Shown: one piece after another, positions 8,243 through 17,054 of the stretch | Position numbering within the stretch: position 1 is the first letter of the stretch | Layout: every line of letters starts with the position of its first letter | NCBI RefSeq assembly: GCF_022346995.1 | Contig: NZ_JAKRNM010000008.1 | Coordinates: forward strand, 146,848 to 210,847 | DNA: 64,000 nt | From: Paenibacillus sp. ACRRY | GTDB taxonomy: Bacteria; Bacillota; Bacilli; Paenibacillales; Paenibacillaceae | Reading direction: 5' to 3' | Translations under genes and position numbers: made by a program | Notes under the pieces: generated by a model | Told to the model about the DNA's origin: nothing | The model's database searches: none | The model's input: only the letters and a program-made list of their open reading frames with translations

Positions 8243-9826
8243 ATTGGGGTAACCGTTAAAGATTTACTGCAGCTTCCTTCATTTAGAGGAGCTCAGGTGA
8301 TCACTGGAACAAGCAGGCTTCATCAGACCGTTTCCTCTTTATCTGTGTTGGAAGTGGCAGATGTCAATTTCTTCTCGCAAATTATTCAAACGGTTCAAGA
8401 AGAATGGTATGCTGAAGAGCTGGTCATCAGCTCTTTTTATTCCATTAAGGACAGCGTGGAGCAGCAATGTCAGACGGTTCAATACTTGCATGACCTTGGT
8501 GAAATGGGATTGATTTTGTATTATGTTGGCATTGTATTGCCGGATATAGCCGATGAAGTGCTTGAGCTGGCAGAATCGCTGAATTTTATTATCATTTGCA
8601 TGCCGAGAAACGATTACTCGCTTAGGTATAATGAAGTCATTTATGAAGCCATGGAGGCAATCGTAAGCAATCAGAAGGTGAATGAACATTTCGTGAATGA
8701 ATCACTGGAAAAGGTCTCGCTGCTTCCGGAACATTTGCGAAGCGTGGAAATCACCCTTAAACTGCTGTCGGACCGGATGAAAGCGAACATCGTTCTGACA
8801 AACAGCAATCTGGATATCATCAATCGTGTCATGTGGCCGCGCAATTCATCGCTTGATGTGACGAGTCTGATCCGGTCCATGGCGCCTTCTATTTTGAACG
8901 GCAGACTGGGAGAAGGCGAGCTGGATTCGTCCTGCTTTGTTGAATACAAACGGGTTCATCAAAAAAACGGGGAGGTCCTTTACCTGTTTCTCATTAAAGA
9001 GAATACGAAGCTGCCTCCGAAGACGATGGATCAAATCAGCGAAGTGGTGCAGGTGGCCATCAATTTGTGGGGAGACAAGCATAATGAGGTCAGCGAGTAC
9101 GCTTTGGTTAAAGCCATCGTGAATGATGAAAGCGAAAAAATGCGCAGATTGGCCAGTTTGCTCCATATTGACGTTTCCGGGATCCAAATAATGTGGCTCG
9201 TGTACGTTCGGGATTTGTCGGAGGAAAGAAGGGTAAGGGAAGACTTAAAAGCGCATCTCCTGCAATATTATAAAACCGCGGTCATTCAAACGATCGATCA
9301 TTGCGTTGTCGTGTTGCTAGGGAATTGTTCCTCTAAATACAATGAGTTTGAAATCGCAGCGGAATATATCGAAACGACGAGTCTCATCGCTGACATATCA
9401 AGCATCGTGTATTCACCGAGAATGCGTAACACACAGGATGTACGCCGAATGTATCAGCTCGTTAACGGGGTCTCTAAAGAGGTTCACCGCATTTATCATC
9501 ACCGCAAACTGTACACCGCAGCTGAAGTTCGTTCTATGAAACGAGCCATAGACCTCAGTAAACAAGGGGAAGAGATCACTGAAGAATGCCTGTCCGTCAT
9601 GGAGCCAATTATGGACGACCCTGACGCGTTGAAAACGCTGATGACTTTTCTGTTGGATGCGAAGGGGAATATGGATGATTGCAGCAAGTTGTTGTTTGTC
9701 CACAAAAATACGGTGAAATATCGCATTAAAAAAATTTGCGAGCTCATCGGATATGATGTGACCATCAATTCCGAATCGTACGATGTTTATACTGCCTGCA
9801 TGGTCTACCGTCTCATTCATGACTAA
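8243..9826 (+). CDS. PucR-family transcriptional regulator
   Basis: A regulator of the PucR type. The N-terminal purine-catabolism-regulator-like domain starts VTVKDLLQLPSFRGAQVITG. The middle is a CdaR/GGDEF-like region, and the C-terminal helix-turn-helix reads NMDDCSKLLFVHKNTVKYRI. The conserved N-terminal motif begins before the first ATG/GTG/TTG in frame: GTG at 8297 would cut off VTVKDLLQLPSF. The only codon between the in-frame stop at 8240 and the motif that can initiate is ATT at 8243, with AGTGGTGG upstream. I therefore extend the gene to 8243; 8297 (AGGAG upstream) is the alternative. It probably controls the permease/DUF917/hydantoinase genes that follow on the same strand. Confidence 0.8.
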   Translation: MGVTVKDLLQLPSFRGAQVITGTSRLHQTVSSLSVLEVADVNFFSQIIQTVQEEWYAEELVISSFYSIKDSVEQQCQTVQYLHDLGEMGLILYYVGIVLPDIADEVLELAESLNFIIICMPRNDYSLRYNEVIYEAMEAIVSNQKVNEHFVNESLEKVSLLPEHLRSVEITLKLLSDRMKANIVLTNSNLDIINRVMWPRNSSLDVTSLIRSMAPSILNGRLGEGELDSSCFVEYKRVHQKNGEVLYLFLIKENTKLPPKTMDQISEVVQVAINLWGDKHNEVSEYALVKAIVNDESEKMRRLASLLHIDVSGIQIMWLVYVRDLSEERRVREDLKAHLLQYYKTAVIQTIDHCVVVLLGNCSSKYNEFEIAAEYIETTSLIADISSIVYSPRMRNTQDVRRMYQLVNGVSKEVHRIYHHRKLYTAAEVRSMKRAIDLSKQGEEITEECLSVMEPIMDDPDALKTLMTFLLDAKGNMDDCSKLLFVHKNTVKYRIKKICELIGYDVTINSESYDVYTACMVYRLIHD

Positions 9827-9831
9827 AAGTT

Positions 9832-9875
9832 CCGATGTTTTGTCCAATAAGACAAAAACATCGGATTTTTTTTTG
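9832..9875 (+). terminator. Rho-independent terminator after the PucR gene
   Basis: Stem CCGATGTTTTGTC with GACAAAAACATCGG, loop CAATAA, then nine Ts. It separates the regulator from the permease operon. Confidence 0.9.
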
Positions 9876-9956
9876 TTTTCTGAAAAAGACGCTGACCTCC
9901 TTCATCTTTTACAATAAGAAAACAATATTCGAACGAACAGGATTGGGGGAGATCAT

Positions 9957-11222
9957 ATGAACGCCGTTAAAGAGCATCAATCCTGGTTCAGTCTCGGGAT
10001 CATCTGGGCTGGTGCAGTCATCAGCATCCCGAGTTTGTTGGTAGGGAATGCGCTGATTGCTGGCATGGGACTATCGAAGGTATTGCTTGTCACGTTAGTA
10101 GGTTACTCCATTATTGTGCTGCTCATGATTTTACAGGGGATTCAAAGTACGGATTTGGGAAGGTCGACGGTTCAGGTCGCAGGTCAGGTTTTTGGCAAAA
10201 GAGGTTCCCGAACGATTTTGTCCATTATCCTCGCTATTGCGTGTCTTGGATGGTTCGGGATCCAGGCGAATGTATGCGGGGAAGCTTTGGCCAATTTGCT
10301 GGCCGAGATCGGTATAACTATTCCTGTACCACTCGCATCACTCATCTGCGGTCTCGTGATGGTCGTTTCGGCCATGTACGGCGTTAAAGTGCTGCGGGTG
10401 ATCAGTTATATTGCCGTCCCTTTATTGATCGGAATCAGCGTGTACGGTCTGATCGAAGCATTGACTGGGGACTCTCTGCAGATCATCCAAAATTATAAGC
10501 CTGCTGCTGTTATGAATTTTACCGACGGACTGGCCGTAACCCTAGGTTCATTTGCGTTAGGGGCAGTCATCGCGGGAGATTATTCGCAATTTTCGAGAAA
10601 ACGGTCTGATGTCTTGAAAGCCGCTCTATTCGGGATTGTTCCGGCAGGCTTGCTGATGATTGGTGCAGGAGCCGTCCTGACGATTGCTTACCAAGCCAGC
10701 GACATCACAGCAACCTTTTTGAGTATCATGACGCCGTTTGTTGGCGGTATGATTTTGATCTTGGCTACATGGAAAACGAATCTTGTGAATGTGATTTCAG
10801 GTGGTTTTGCCTTAATTAACGTGTTCAACGTTTCGAAGGAGAAAGAGAAGTGGGCTGTCGGCATTGCGGGAACCCTTGGGACCGTGCTCGCTGTCGTTGG
10901 CATACTTAACTATTTTACTCCGATCATGTCCATTCTGTCGGCTATGATTCCGCCGGTGGCAGGCGTGATGATTGCTTCGTATTGGGTGCTTGGCAAAGGG
11001 GATAAGAGACGCTGGCAAGAGGTTGAGGGCGTGAACGTGTTGGGCGTTGTCTCATGGCTTGTGGGCGCGATCATAGCCTGCACGCCTGTCGTGTTATCCT
11101 TGTTCCCAAGCCTGCCCCAGGTACCAAATCAGCCGTTGACCGGAATTGTCATTTCTTTTGTCATATATTATATCGGCTATCGTTTATTTGCTCAGAAGAC
11201 TGTTATATTGGAGGAATTATAA
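9957..11222 (+). CDS. NCS1-type cytosine/purine permease
   Basis: A 421-residue integral membrane protein with about 12 hydrophobic segments, close to the usual length of the cytosine-permease (CodB) branch of the nucleobase:cation symporter-1 family. The early segment WFSLGIIWAGAVISIPSLLV and the later ALGAVIAGDYSQFSRK are typical of it. Genes of this family take up nucleobases, hydantoins or related rings. GGGGGAGAT precedes the ATG. The stop codon touches the ATG of the DUF917 gene, so they are co-transcribed. With the neighbours, the likely cargo is a hydantoin- or purine-like compound. Confidence 0.85.
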   Translation: MNAVKEHQSWFSLGIIWAGAVISIPSLLVGNALIAGMGLSKVLLVTLVGYSIIVLLMILQGIQSTDLGRSTVQVAGQVFGKRGSRTILSIILAIACLGWFGIQANVCGEALANLLAEIGITIPVPLASLICGLVMVVSAMYGVKVLRVISYIAVPLLIGISVYGLIEALTGDSLQIIQNYKPAAVMNFTDGLAVTLGSFALGAVIAGDYSQFSRKRSDVLKAALFGIVPAGLLMIGAGAVLTIAYQASDITATFLSIMTPFVGGMILILATWKTNLVNVISGGFALINVFNVSKEKEKWAVGIAGTLGTVLAVVGILNYFTPIMSILSAMIPPVAGVMIASYWVLGKGDKRRWQEVEGVNVLGVVSWLVGAIIACTPVVLSLFPSLPQVPNQPLTGIVISFVIYYIGYRLFAQKTVILEEL

Positions 11223-12326
11223 ATGAGATATTTAGATGAAACAGCTGTTGAACATATTGCCGTCGGGGCAGCATTTCTGGGAACGGGTGGAGGGGGAGAC
11301 CCTTATATCGGAAAATTGATGGCTCTCTCAGCCATTAAGAAGTTTGGACCTGTCAAACTATATTCCGTGGACGAGATTGGGGATGAGGACTTTTTCATTC
11401 CAGCCGCGATGATGGGGGCGCCTTCCGTATTAGTGGAGAAATTCCCTCGCGGGGACGAGTTTGTGAAGGTTTTTCAGAAATTAGCGAATTATTTAGGAAA
11501 AGACAAGATTGCGGGTACGTTTCCGATGGAAGCGGGGGGCGTCAATTCCATGATTCCGATTGTTGTTGCGGCACAGCTGGGATTGCCTCTGATCGACTGT
11601 GACGGTATGGGCCGCGCGTTCCCGGAGCTTCAGATGGTGACGTTTAACCTGGACGGCATTCCAGCGACGCCGATGGCCATAACGGATGAGAAAGGGAATA
11701 TTGGCATCTTTGAGACCATTGACAACAAATGGACAGAACGGCTCGCCAGGGTAGCTACAGTTGAAATGGGGGCCAGTTCTTTAGTCAGCCTGTATCCGGC
11801 AACGGGTGCACAAATCAAGCAGAGTGGCGTTCATCATATCGTAACCCTGTCCGAACAGATCGGAGCAATCATTACATCGAAGAACCGAGATGCCAAGGAC
11901 AAGCTTGAGGAGCTGTTGAAACGGGTATCCGGCTATGAGCTATTCCAAGGAAAGATTGTGGATGTCATCCGTGAAACCAAGGGCGGATTTAATCTCGGCT
12001 GCATGCATCTCGAAGGCATCGAGGCGTTTAAAGCCGGAGAGATGAAGGTTCATTTTCAAAATGAAAACCTGATTGCTGAAAAGAACGGTCAGGTGATAGC
12101 GATGACGCCCGATCTGATCTGTCTGGTTGATTACGAAACGTTGTTGCCTGTGACCACAGAGAGCCTGAAATACGGTAAACGCGTACGGGTTATTGGATTG
12201 CCCGCTCATGAAAAGTGGAGAACGGATAAGGGAATCCAGACGGCAGGTCCAAGATACTTCGGCTATGATTACGATTATGTACCACTTGAGGAAATGGTGA
12301 AAAAGGCGGTGGCTGACAATGTATAG
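11223..12326 (+). CDS. DUF917-family protein
   Basis: A 367-residue protein of the DUF917 family, often found beside hydantoinase/oxoprolinase genes. Visible family features are AAFLGTGGGGDPY near the N terminus, PMEAGGVNSMIP and the acidic motif LIDCDGMGRAFPELQM. GGAGG lies 7 bp before the ATG, which directly follows the permease stop. The 3' end overlaps the hydantoinase start by 8 bp, so translation is probably coupled. The biochemical role is not established; it may be a subunit or partner of the hydantoinase-like protein. Confidence 0.88.
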   Translation: MRYLDETAVEHIAVGAAFLGTGGGGDPYIGKLMALSAIKKFGPVKLYSVDEIGDEDFFIPAAMMGAPSVLVEKFPRGDEFVKVFQKLANYLGKDKIAGTFPMEAGGVNSMIPIVVAAQLGLPLIDCDGMGRAFPELQMVTFNLDGIPATPMAITDEKGNIGIFETIDNKWTERLARVATVEMGASSLVSLYPATGAQIKQSGVHHIVTLSEQIGAIITSKNRDAKDKLEELLKRVSGYELFQGKIVDVIRETKGGFNLGCMHLEGIEAFKAGEMKVHFQNENLIAEKNGQVIAMTPDLICLVDYETLLPVTTESLKYGKRVRVIGLPAHEKWRTDKGIQTAGPRYFGYDYDYVPLEEMVKKAVADNV

Positions 12327-13869
12327 AATCGGGATCGATGTAGGCGGCACCAACACAGATGCCATCATTTTGAACGAGAATCATCAGTTGATCCATGCGG
12401 TGAAATCCCCAACAACCTTGGATATTCGCACAGGGATTGAAACCTCGCTCCGGCAGCTGCTGCAGGGGGCGAATATTGATAAAAATCAAATCACACATGC
12501 CATGTTAGGCACAACACAATGCACCAATGCCATCGTTGAAAGAAAAAAGCTGGCTCAAGTGGGTGTCATTCGTCTGGGGTACCCGGCAACGGCTTCCGTT
12601 GCTCCGTACACGTCCTGGCCTGAGGATATGGTTCAGAAGCTGTCGGGTAAATATGCTCTCGTACAGGGCGGATATGAATACGATGGCCAATTGCTCGGAG
12701 AAGTTGACGAAGGCGAAATTACAGCTCTTCTGGAGGAGTGGCGCGGTAGTATTGAATCCATTGCGGTCATCGGCGTATTTTCATCCCTTAAAAATGATCA
12801 GGAGTTTCACGTTCGCGATCTCATTCATCAAATGTACGGACCCGAATTTCCTGTTTCCTGTTCTTCATTGATTGGTTCGGTTGGTTTAATCGAACGGGAA
12901 AATGCGACCATCCTCAATGCGGCATTGTGCAAGGTCATTGAAACGACAACCGAGGGGTTTGTGCAGGCATTAGAAGAAGAAGGTATATCGGATGCAGCGG
13001 TGTTTTTATGCCAAAATGACGGTACCTTAATGTCAGTAGATTACGCTAAACAGTTTCCGATCCTGACCATTGCCTGTGGACCTACGAACAGCATACGCGG
13101 TGCCTCTTATTTGGCAAAAATCAAAGATACGATGGTTCTCGACGTGGGCGGCACGACATCGGACATCGGCGTTTTGCAGGACGGCTTCCCGAGGGAATCG
13201 TCGGTTGCAGTCGAGGTTGGTGATATCCGCACGAATTTCCGCATGCCCGATATTATCTCAGTAGGACTGGGCGGCGGAAGCATCGTGCGCTCGGAGAATG
13301 GCAAAATTACAGTTGGCCCGGACAGCGTAGGATACAGGATCGGAAAAGAGGCTCTTGTCTTTGGCGGGAATACGCTCACGACAACGGACATTGCCGTTCG
13401 GCTGGGTCTTGCAGATGTCGGGGATCAGAGCCTGGTAGCGCATCTGGATGAAGACTTTGCTAAACAGGTGCAGGGCGAAATTGCAGCCATCATAGAACAG
13501 ACCATTGATAAAATGAAGACATCTTCAGGTGATGTTGAGCTTGTGTTGGTAGGCGGAGGCAGTGTCGTGATTCCGGACACCATTCGCGGGGTATCCCATA
13601 TGATTAAGCCTGAGAACGGGGGCGTGGCTAACGCCATTGGTGCGTGTATTGCCCAAATCAGCGGCCAATATGAGCAGATTTACATCTATTCTACAGAGCC
13701 CCGTGAGGCAGCATTAAGAGATGCTCGGGAAAAAGCCGTGAAACAGGCGGAACTTGCTGGCGCCGATCCGGCGACAGTTGAGCTCGTGGAAGTGGAAGAA
13801 ACTCCGCTCGCTTATCATCCGGGAAATGCGACGAGGCTTCGAGTGAAAGTCGTAGGAAACATGAAGTAG
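12319..13869 (+). CDS. Hydantoinase/oxoprolinase-family protein
   Basis: A 516-residue protein of the HyuA-like ATP-dependent hydantoinase/5-oxoprolinase family. The N terminus carries the nucleotide-binding loop IGIDVGGTNTDAI, and the middle has VLDVGGTTSDIG and SVGLGGGSIV, the signature of the family's ASKHA-type ATPase core. It is shorter than the 680-residue HyuA proteins, matching the short form paired with DUF917. It overlaps the DUF917 gene by 8 bp. It probably opens a five-membered lactam or hydantoin ring at the cost of ATP; the exact substrate is unknown. Confidence 0.88.
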   Translation: MYRIGIDVGGTNTDAIILNENHQLIHAVKSPTTLDIRTGIETSLRQLLQGANIDKNQITHAMLGTTQCTNAIVERKKLAQVGVIRLGYPATASVAPYTSWPEDMVQKLSGKYALVQGGYEYDGQLLGEVDEGEITALLEEWRGSIESIAVIGVFSSLKNDQEFHVRDLIHQMYGPEFPVSCSSLIGSVGLIERENATILNAALCKVIETTTEGFVQALEEEGISDAAVFLCQNDGTLMSVDYAKQFPILTIACGPTNSIRGASYLAKIKDTMVLDVGGTTSDIGVLQDGFPRESSVAVEVGDIRTNFRMPDIISVGLGGGSIVRSENGKITVGPDSVGYRIGKEALVFGGNTLTTTDIAVRLGLADVGDQSLVAHLDEDFAKQVQGEIAAIIEQTIDKMKTSSGDVELVLVGGGSVVIPDTIRGVSHMIKPENGGVANAIGACIAQISGQYEQIYIYSTEPREAALRDAREKAVKQAELAGADPATVELVEVEETPLAYHPGNATRLRVKVVGNMK

Positions 13870-13918
13870 AAGAGGAGCTTCACATGAGTTGATACAACTT
13901 GTGTGGGGCTCTTTTTTG
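13870..13918 (+). terminator. Rho-independent terminator after the hydantoinase operon
   Basis: An imperfect stem (GAGGAGCTTCACATGAGTT with AACTTGTGTGGGGCTC) followed by six Ts directly after the stop codon. Confidence 0.8.
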
Positions 13919-13986
13919 TTATCGATGAGGTGCAAGTGGATGAGCGGAAAAGTATTCTCATTAACTTTGCGAATTACTTCTTGTGT

Positions 13987-14003
13987 AATATACTTAGTAT
14001 ATT
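13987..14003. promoter_or_regulatory. GntR-type operator (own promoter)
   Basis: A perfect 8+1+8 palindrome, AATATACT-T-AGTATATT, lies 26 bp before the repressor start. It covers a plausible -10 box (TATACT), with TTGCGA 16 bp upstream as a weak -35. The same core recurs at 15498, before the ABC operon, which points to autoregulation and operon control by the adjacent repressor. Confidence 0.75.
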
Positions 14004-14028
14004 AATATTATGATGTCAGGGTGGTCTT

Positions 14029-15153
14029 GTGGAATTGCATTTATACGAGCAGATATATGTCTATATTGTACAAGAGATCAAAGACGGTCGATTAAAAGAA
14101 GGAGACCGAGTCTCTTCTGAAAAAGAGTTGGCTGAACAATTTGGCGTCAGTCGTATTACATCTAAAAAGGCTCTGGAGAAATTGGCAGATTCTGGAGTTA
14201 TTAAAAGAATACAAGGAAAGGGTTCATTTGTGGCCGATGGTATCATTGGAGGACAAGAACCGAAGCACTATTCAGAGGTAAAAACAACCTTGGTTCCTGA
14301 GGATGATAAGCGGTTGATCGGTTTTATTATACCGAATTTTTCTGACGAGTTTGGCCTGCAACTTCTTAGATCGATGGAAAAGCGGAGTGCTGAGCATAAT
14401 TATCAACTCATTATCAAGCGAACTTGCGGGGATCGGGATGAGGAAAAACGTGCGATCGACTTATTTATTGGTTTAGGCATCAAAGGATTAATCGTGACCC
14501 CCATTCATGGTCAACACTATAATTCTGAACTGCTTCGACTTGTATTAGATCGGTTTCCAATTGTCCTGGCCGATAGATATCTAAAAGGAATTCCGGTTTG
14601 TTCGGTATATACAGACAATAAGAAAGCAGCCATGGATCTTACGCGTCATCTGATTAGCAAAGGTCATAAAAAAATTGCCTTTTTATCTCCACCGGAAGAG
14701 AACACTTCAACATTGGAGGAAAGGCTGCTCGGATATACGTTTGCCTTCACCCAGGAAGGAATGAATTTGAACAAAAATTATGTTTTTACGAACTTGAAGG
14801 GCACCCTTCCCAAGAACATAAATGGAACAGCGATTGAAAGTGATAAAGAAATAGTAAAGCATTTTTTGGAACAACACCCTGATGTAAAGGCGTTTGTCGC
14901 ATCGGAATTCCTAATAGCTACCATGCTGGCTCAAGTCATCCACTCGATGGGGAAATCTCTGGAGGAATTCGAAATCGTTTGTTTCGACTCCCTGAACGAT
15001 CACCTGGGTCAACCCATCTTCACTCATATTAAGCAGGATGAGAAGCAGATGGGTGAATTGGCAGTGGATATGTTAATCTCTCAATTGCATGGAACAGCAG
15101 TTCCCGAGCTGAACATTATTAAACATCGTATGGTCGTGAAAGATAACCGGTAA
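14029..15153 (+). CDS. GntR/LacI-type sugar-responsive repressor (AraR-like)
   Basis: A 374-residue regulator. Residues 1-70 are a GntR winged helix (LYEQIYVYIVQEIKDGRLKEG, SEKELAEQFGVSRITSKKAL, IKRIQGKGSFV). From about residue 95 there is a LacI/PurR-like periplasmic-binding domain (IGFIIPNFSDEFGLQLLRSM, KGHKKIAFLSPP), the same build as the arabinose repressor AraR. It starts with GTG, preceded by GGGTGG. The palindrome in its own promoter recurs before the sugar ABC operon 500 bp downstream, so it most likely represses that importer until the sugar binds. The sugar is not known; arabinose or an arabino-oligosaccharide is one guess. Confidence 0.85.
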   Translation: MELHLYEQIYVYIVQEIKDGRLKEGDRVSSEKELAEQFGVSRITSKKALEKLADSGVIKRIQGKGSFVADGIIGGQEPKHYSEVKTTLVPEDDKRLIGFIIPNFSDEFGLQLLRSMEKRSAEHNYQLIIKRTCGDRDEEKRAIDLFIGLGIKGLIVTPIHGQHYNSELLRLVLDRFPIVLADRYLKGIPVCSVYTDNKKAAMDLTRHLISKGHKKIAFLSPPEENTSTLEERLLGYTFAFTQEGMNLNKNYVFTNLKGTLPKNINGTAIESDKEIVKHFLEQHPDVKAFVASEFLIATMLAQVIHSMGKSLEEFEIVCFDSLNDHLGQPIFTHIKQDEKQMGELAVDMLISQLHGTAVPELNIIKHRMVVKDNR

Positions 15154-15190
15154 GGTTTATACAAGGGCAGCTAAACCAAAGCAATAGTTC

Positions 15191-15234
15191 AAAGTGTCGA
15201 GAAGTCCCAAGGGGCTTATCGGCACTTTTTTTTT
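15191..15234 (+). terminator. Rho-independent terminator after the repressor
   Basis: An imperfect stem AAAGTGTCGAGAAGTCCC with GGGCTTATCGGCACTTT, followed by a run of Ts. Confidence 0.8.
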
Positions 15235-15497
15235 GATATTAGACATATAAACTTCGAAGCAGGGACCTTCCTGACCTGATATCGCAAGAAAAACCTCTTT
15301 TAGACGCGGTCTGTCTTCTATGAAGTATATCGATAAGCGTTTTTCTTATGGTAAAGCATGTTTCACATCAGGGAATGGGTTAGGGGACCGGAGATCAACC
15401 AACCTTGAAACGTTGATTTCTATATCTAAATTATAGCCATACATCATGAATAGTGATGTCGTAATATTGCAATTGACATGTTTTGTAATGTCATATT

Positions 15498-15514
15498 AAT
15501 ATACTTAGTATAAC
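15498..15514. promoter_or_regulatory. GntR-type operator (ABC operon promoter)
   Basis: AATATACTTAGTATAAC matches the perfect palindrome at 13987 in 15 of 17 positions and overlaps the probable -10 box of the operon. Confidence 0.75.
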
Positions 15515-15583
15515 TAGTGAGTTCCTATAACAAATTCACGGTGTTCATCATTTTCTGATTTTAATAGTTCATATCACCGAAGT

Positions 15584-15597
15584 TGTTAGCGCTTACA
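15584..15597. promoter_or_regulatory. cre box (CcpA catabolite repression)
   Basis: TGTTAGCGCTTACA, read on the minus strand as TGTAAGCGCTAACA, fits the cre consensus TGWAANCGNTNWCA at every position. It lies downstream of the predicted promoter, where CcpA would act as a roadblock when glucose is present. Confidence 0.75.
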
Positions 15598-15680
15598 TAA
15601 GTTGTGGATGATCAGGAAATGAAGTGAATCCTATAGGAATTCAAGTTAAACGAGTTCATTTAACTTAAGGGGGACTTTGA

Positions 15681-16982
15681 ATGAGGAGATCCAAAAAATT
15701 CGCATTTCCAATTCTTGTTTGCTTTCTGGTTATGTTACTACTTGTAACGGCTTGTTCAACGAAGGGAGGCTCTAGCGATCAGGCCGGAGAGGGGATTACA
15801 ACGGTTACGATGTGGCATGGTCTTACCTCAATTGATTTAGATAATATGAATAAAGTCGTGAAGGCATTTGAGGAGAAAAACCCTACGATCAAAATGAATT
15901 TGGTTTATACAGAATCCAACGAGGGATCCGATCAGAAGCTGCTGACTGCAGTCGCAGGCGGCAATCCTCCTGACGTTGCACTTTTCGATCGGTTTAAGGT
16001 CGGTACTTGGGCTGCACAAGGTTCTCTGACTGACTTATCCTCGATGGCAGCAGAATCCGGAATACGTAAGGAAATGTATTATCCATTTGCATGGGAGGAG
16101 TCCAGTTATCAAGGAAAGCTTTATGCAATGCCGATGGATACGGACTCTCGCCTGCTATTTTACAATAAGGATCATTTCAAAGAAGTAGGGTTGGATCCCA
16201 ACAAACCACCACAAACGATCGCCGAGCTTGAAGCGGCCGCCGATAAGTTAACCATCAAGGAAGGTAAACGTTTCAAACGGATCGGGTTCATCCCATGGTA
16301 TTCGCAAGGCTGGCTGTATACTTGGGGATGGGCATTTGGAGGAGAATTCCAGGATGCTGCCACCGGCAAAATTACCGCAAATGATCCTAAAGTCGTTGAA
16401 GCATTACAATGGATGACCGACTTCGGCAAAAAATACAATGTCGAGGATATCGCCGGATTCACAAGTGCAGCGGGTACGGAGGAAATGGATCCGTTCATTT
16501 CCGGTCAAGTCAGCATGAAGATAAGTGGAAACTTCACGGTGAAGGGTATCGAAAAATTTAAGCCGGATTTAAACTACGGTGTTGCACCAATACCGACCCC
16601 AACAGGTACTAATTTTACGACATGGTCGGGAGGCGGGTCCGCTATTATCCCTAAAGGCGCCAAGAACGTCGCTGCTGCTTGGGAATTCCTCGAATTTTTA
16701 GGGAAAGAAGAGGGGCAAACGTTATTAAACGCTGACTCTCAAATTTCCGTTATTGATTCAGTTAACGACAAATACGGTTACAAAGACGATCCGATTATGA
16801 AGGAATTTATTAATATCTTGCCCAATTCACATAACCGCCCGGTTATTCCTGAAGGACAACTGCTGTGGAATGAGTTAGCTTCCGCTACGGAAAAGGCTAC
16901 CCGCGGTAACGGTACTCCGAAAGAGAACCTGGATAGAGTTACAGAGACGGTTAATAAGGCTTTAGAAAAATACGACAAATAG
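15681..16982 (+). CDS. Sugar ABC transporter substrate-binding lipoprotein
   Basis: A 433-residue extracellular solute-binding protein of family 1. The signal peptide ends in the lipobox VTAC near residue 25. The mature protein begins with the usual VTMWHGLT strand and contains GGNPPDVALFD, YAMPMDTDSRLLFYNKD and the late segment GGGSAIIPKGAKN, all typical of CUT1 binding proteins. GGGGGA precedes the ATG. It is the first gene of the operon under the repressor palindrome and cre box, followed by two permeases. Its length is usual for the family. The sugar is unknown. Confidence 0.9.
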   Translation: MRRSKKFAFPILVCFLVMLLLVTACSTKGGSSDQAGEGITTVTMWHGLTSIDLDNMNKVVKAFEEKNPTIKMNLVYTESNEGSDQKLLTAVAGGNPPDVALFDRFKVGTWAAQGSLTDLSSMAAESGIRKEMYYPFAWEESSYQGKLYAMPMDTDSRLLFYNKDHFKEVGLDPNKPPQTIAELEAAADKLTIKEGKRFKRIGFIPWYSQGWLYTWGWAFGGEFQDAATGKITANDPKVVEALQWMTDFGKKYNVEDIAGFTSAAGTEEMDPFISGQVSMKISGNFTVKGIEKFKPDLNYGVAPIPTPTGTNFTTWSGGGSAIIPKGAKNVAAAWEFLEFLGKEEGQTLLNADSQISVIDSVNDKYGYKDDPIMKEFINILPNSHNRPVIPEGQLLWNELASATEKATRGNGTPKENLDRVTETVNKALEKYDK

Positions 16983-17054
16983 AGTGCTCGGTAGGCAGGG
17001 AGCGAACTCTCTCTCCTTGCCTATTCATAAATGACAATTGGAAGGAGAATGTAC

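Larger units (their letters stand above)
15235..15680 (+). promoter_or_regulatory. Promoter and leader region of the sugar ABC operon
   Basis: No gene. TTGACA at 15473 and TTAATA at 15496 (17-bp spacer) make a sigma-A-like promoter. The repressor palindrome overlaps and follows the -10, and a cre box lies about 80 bp downstream. The part from 15235 to 15470 shows nothing I recognise. Confidence 0.6.

Noticed and set aside
15235..15470. A riboswitch or T-box leader before the sugar operon.
   Set aside because: The region lies upstream of the likely promoter, and no known riboswitch core or specifier structure could be recognised.
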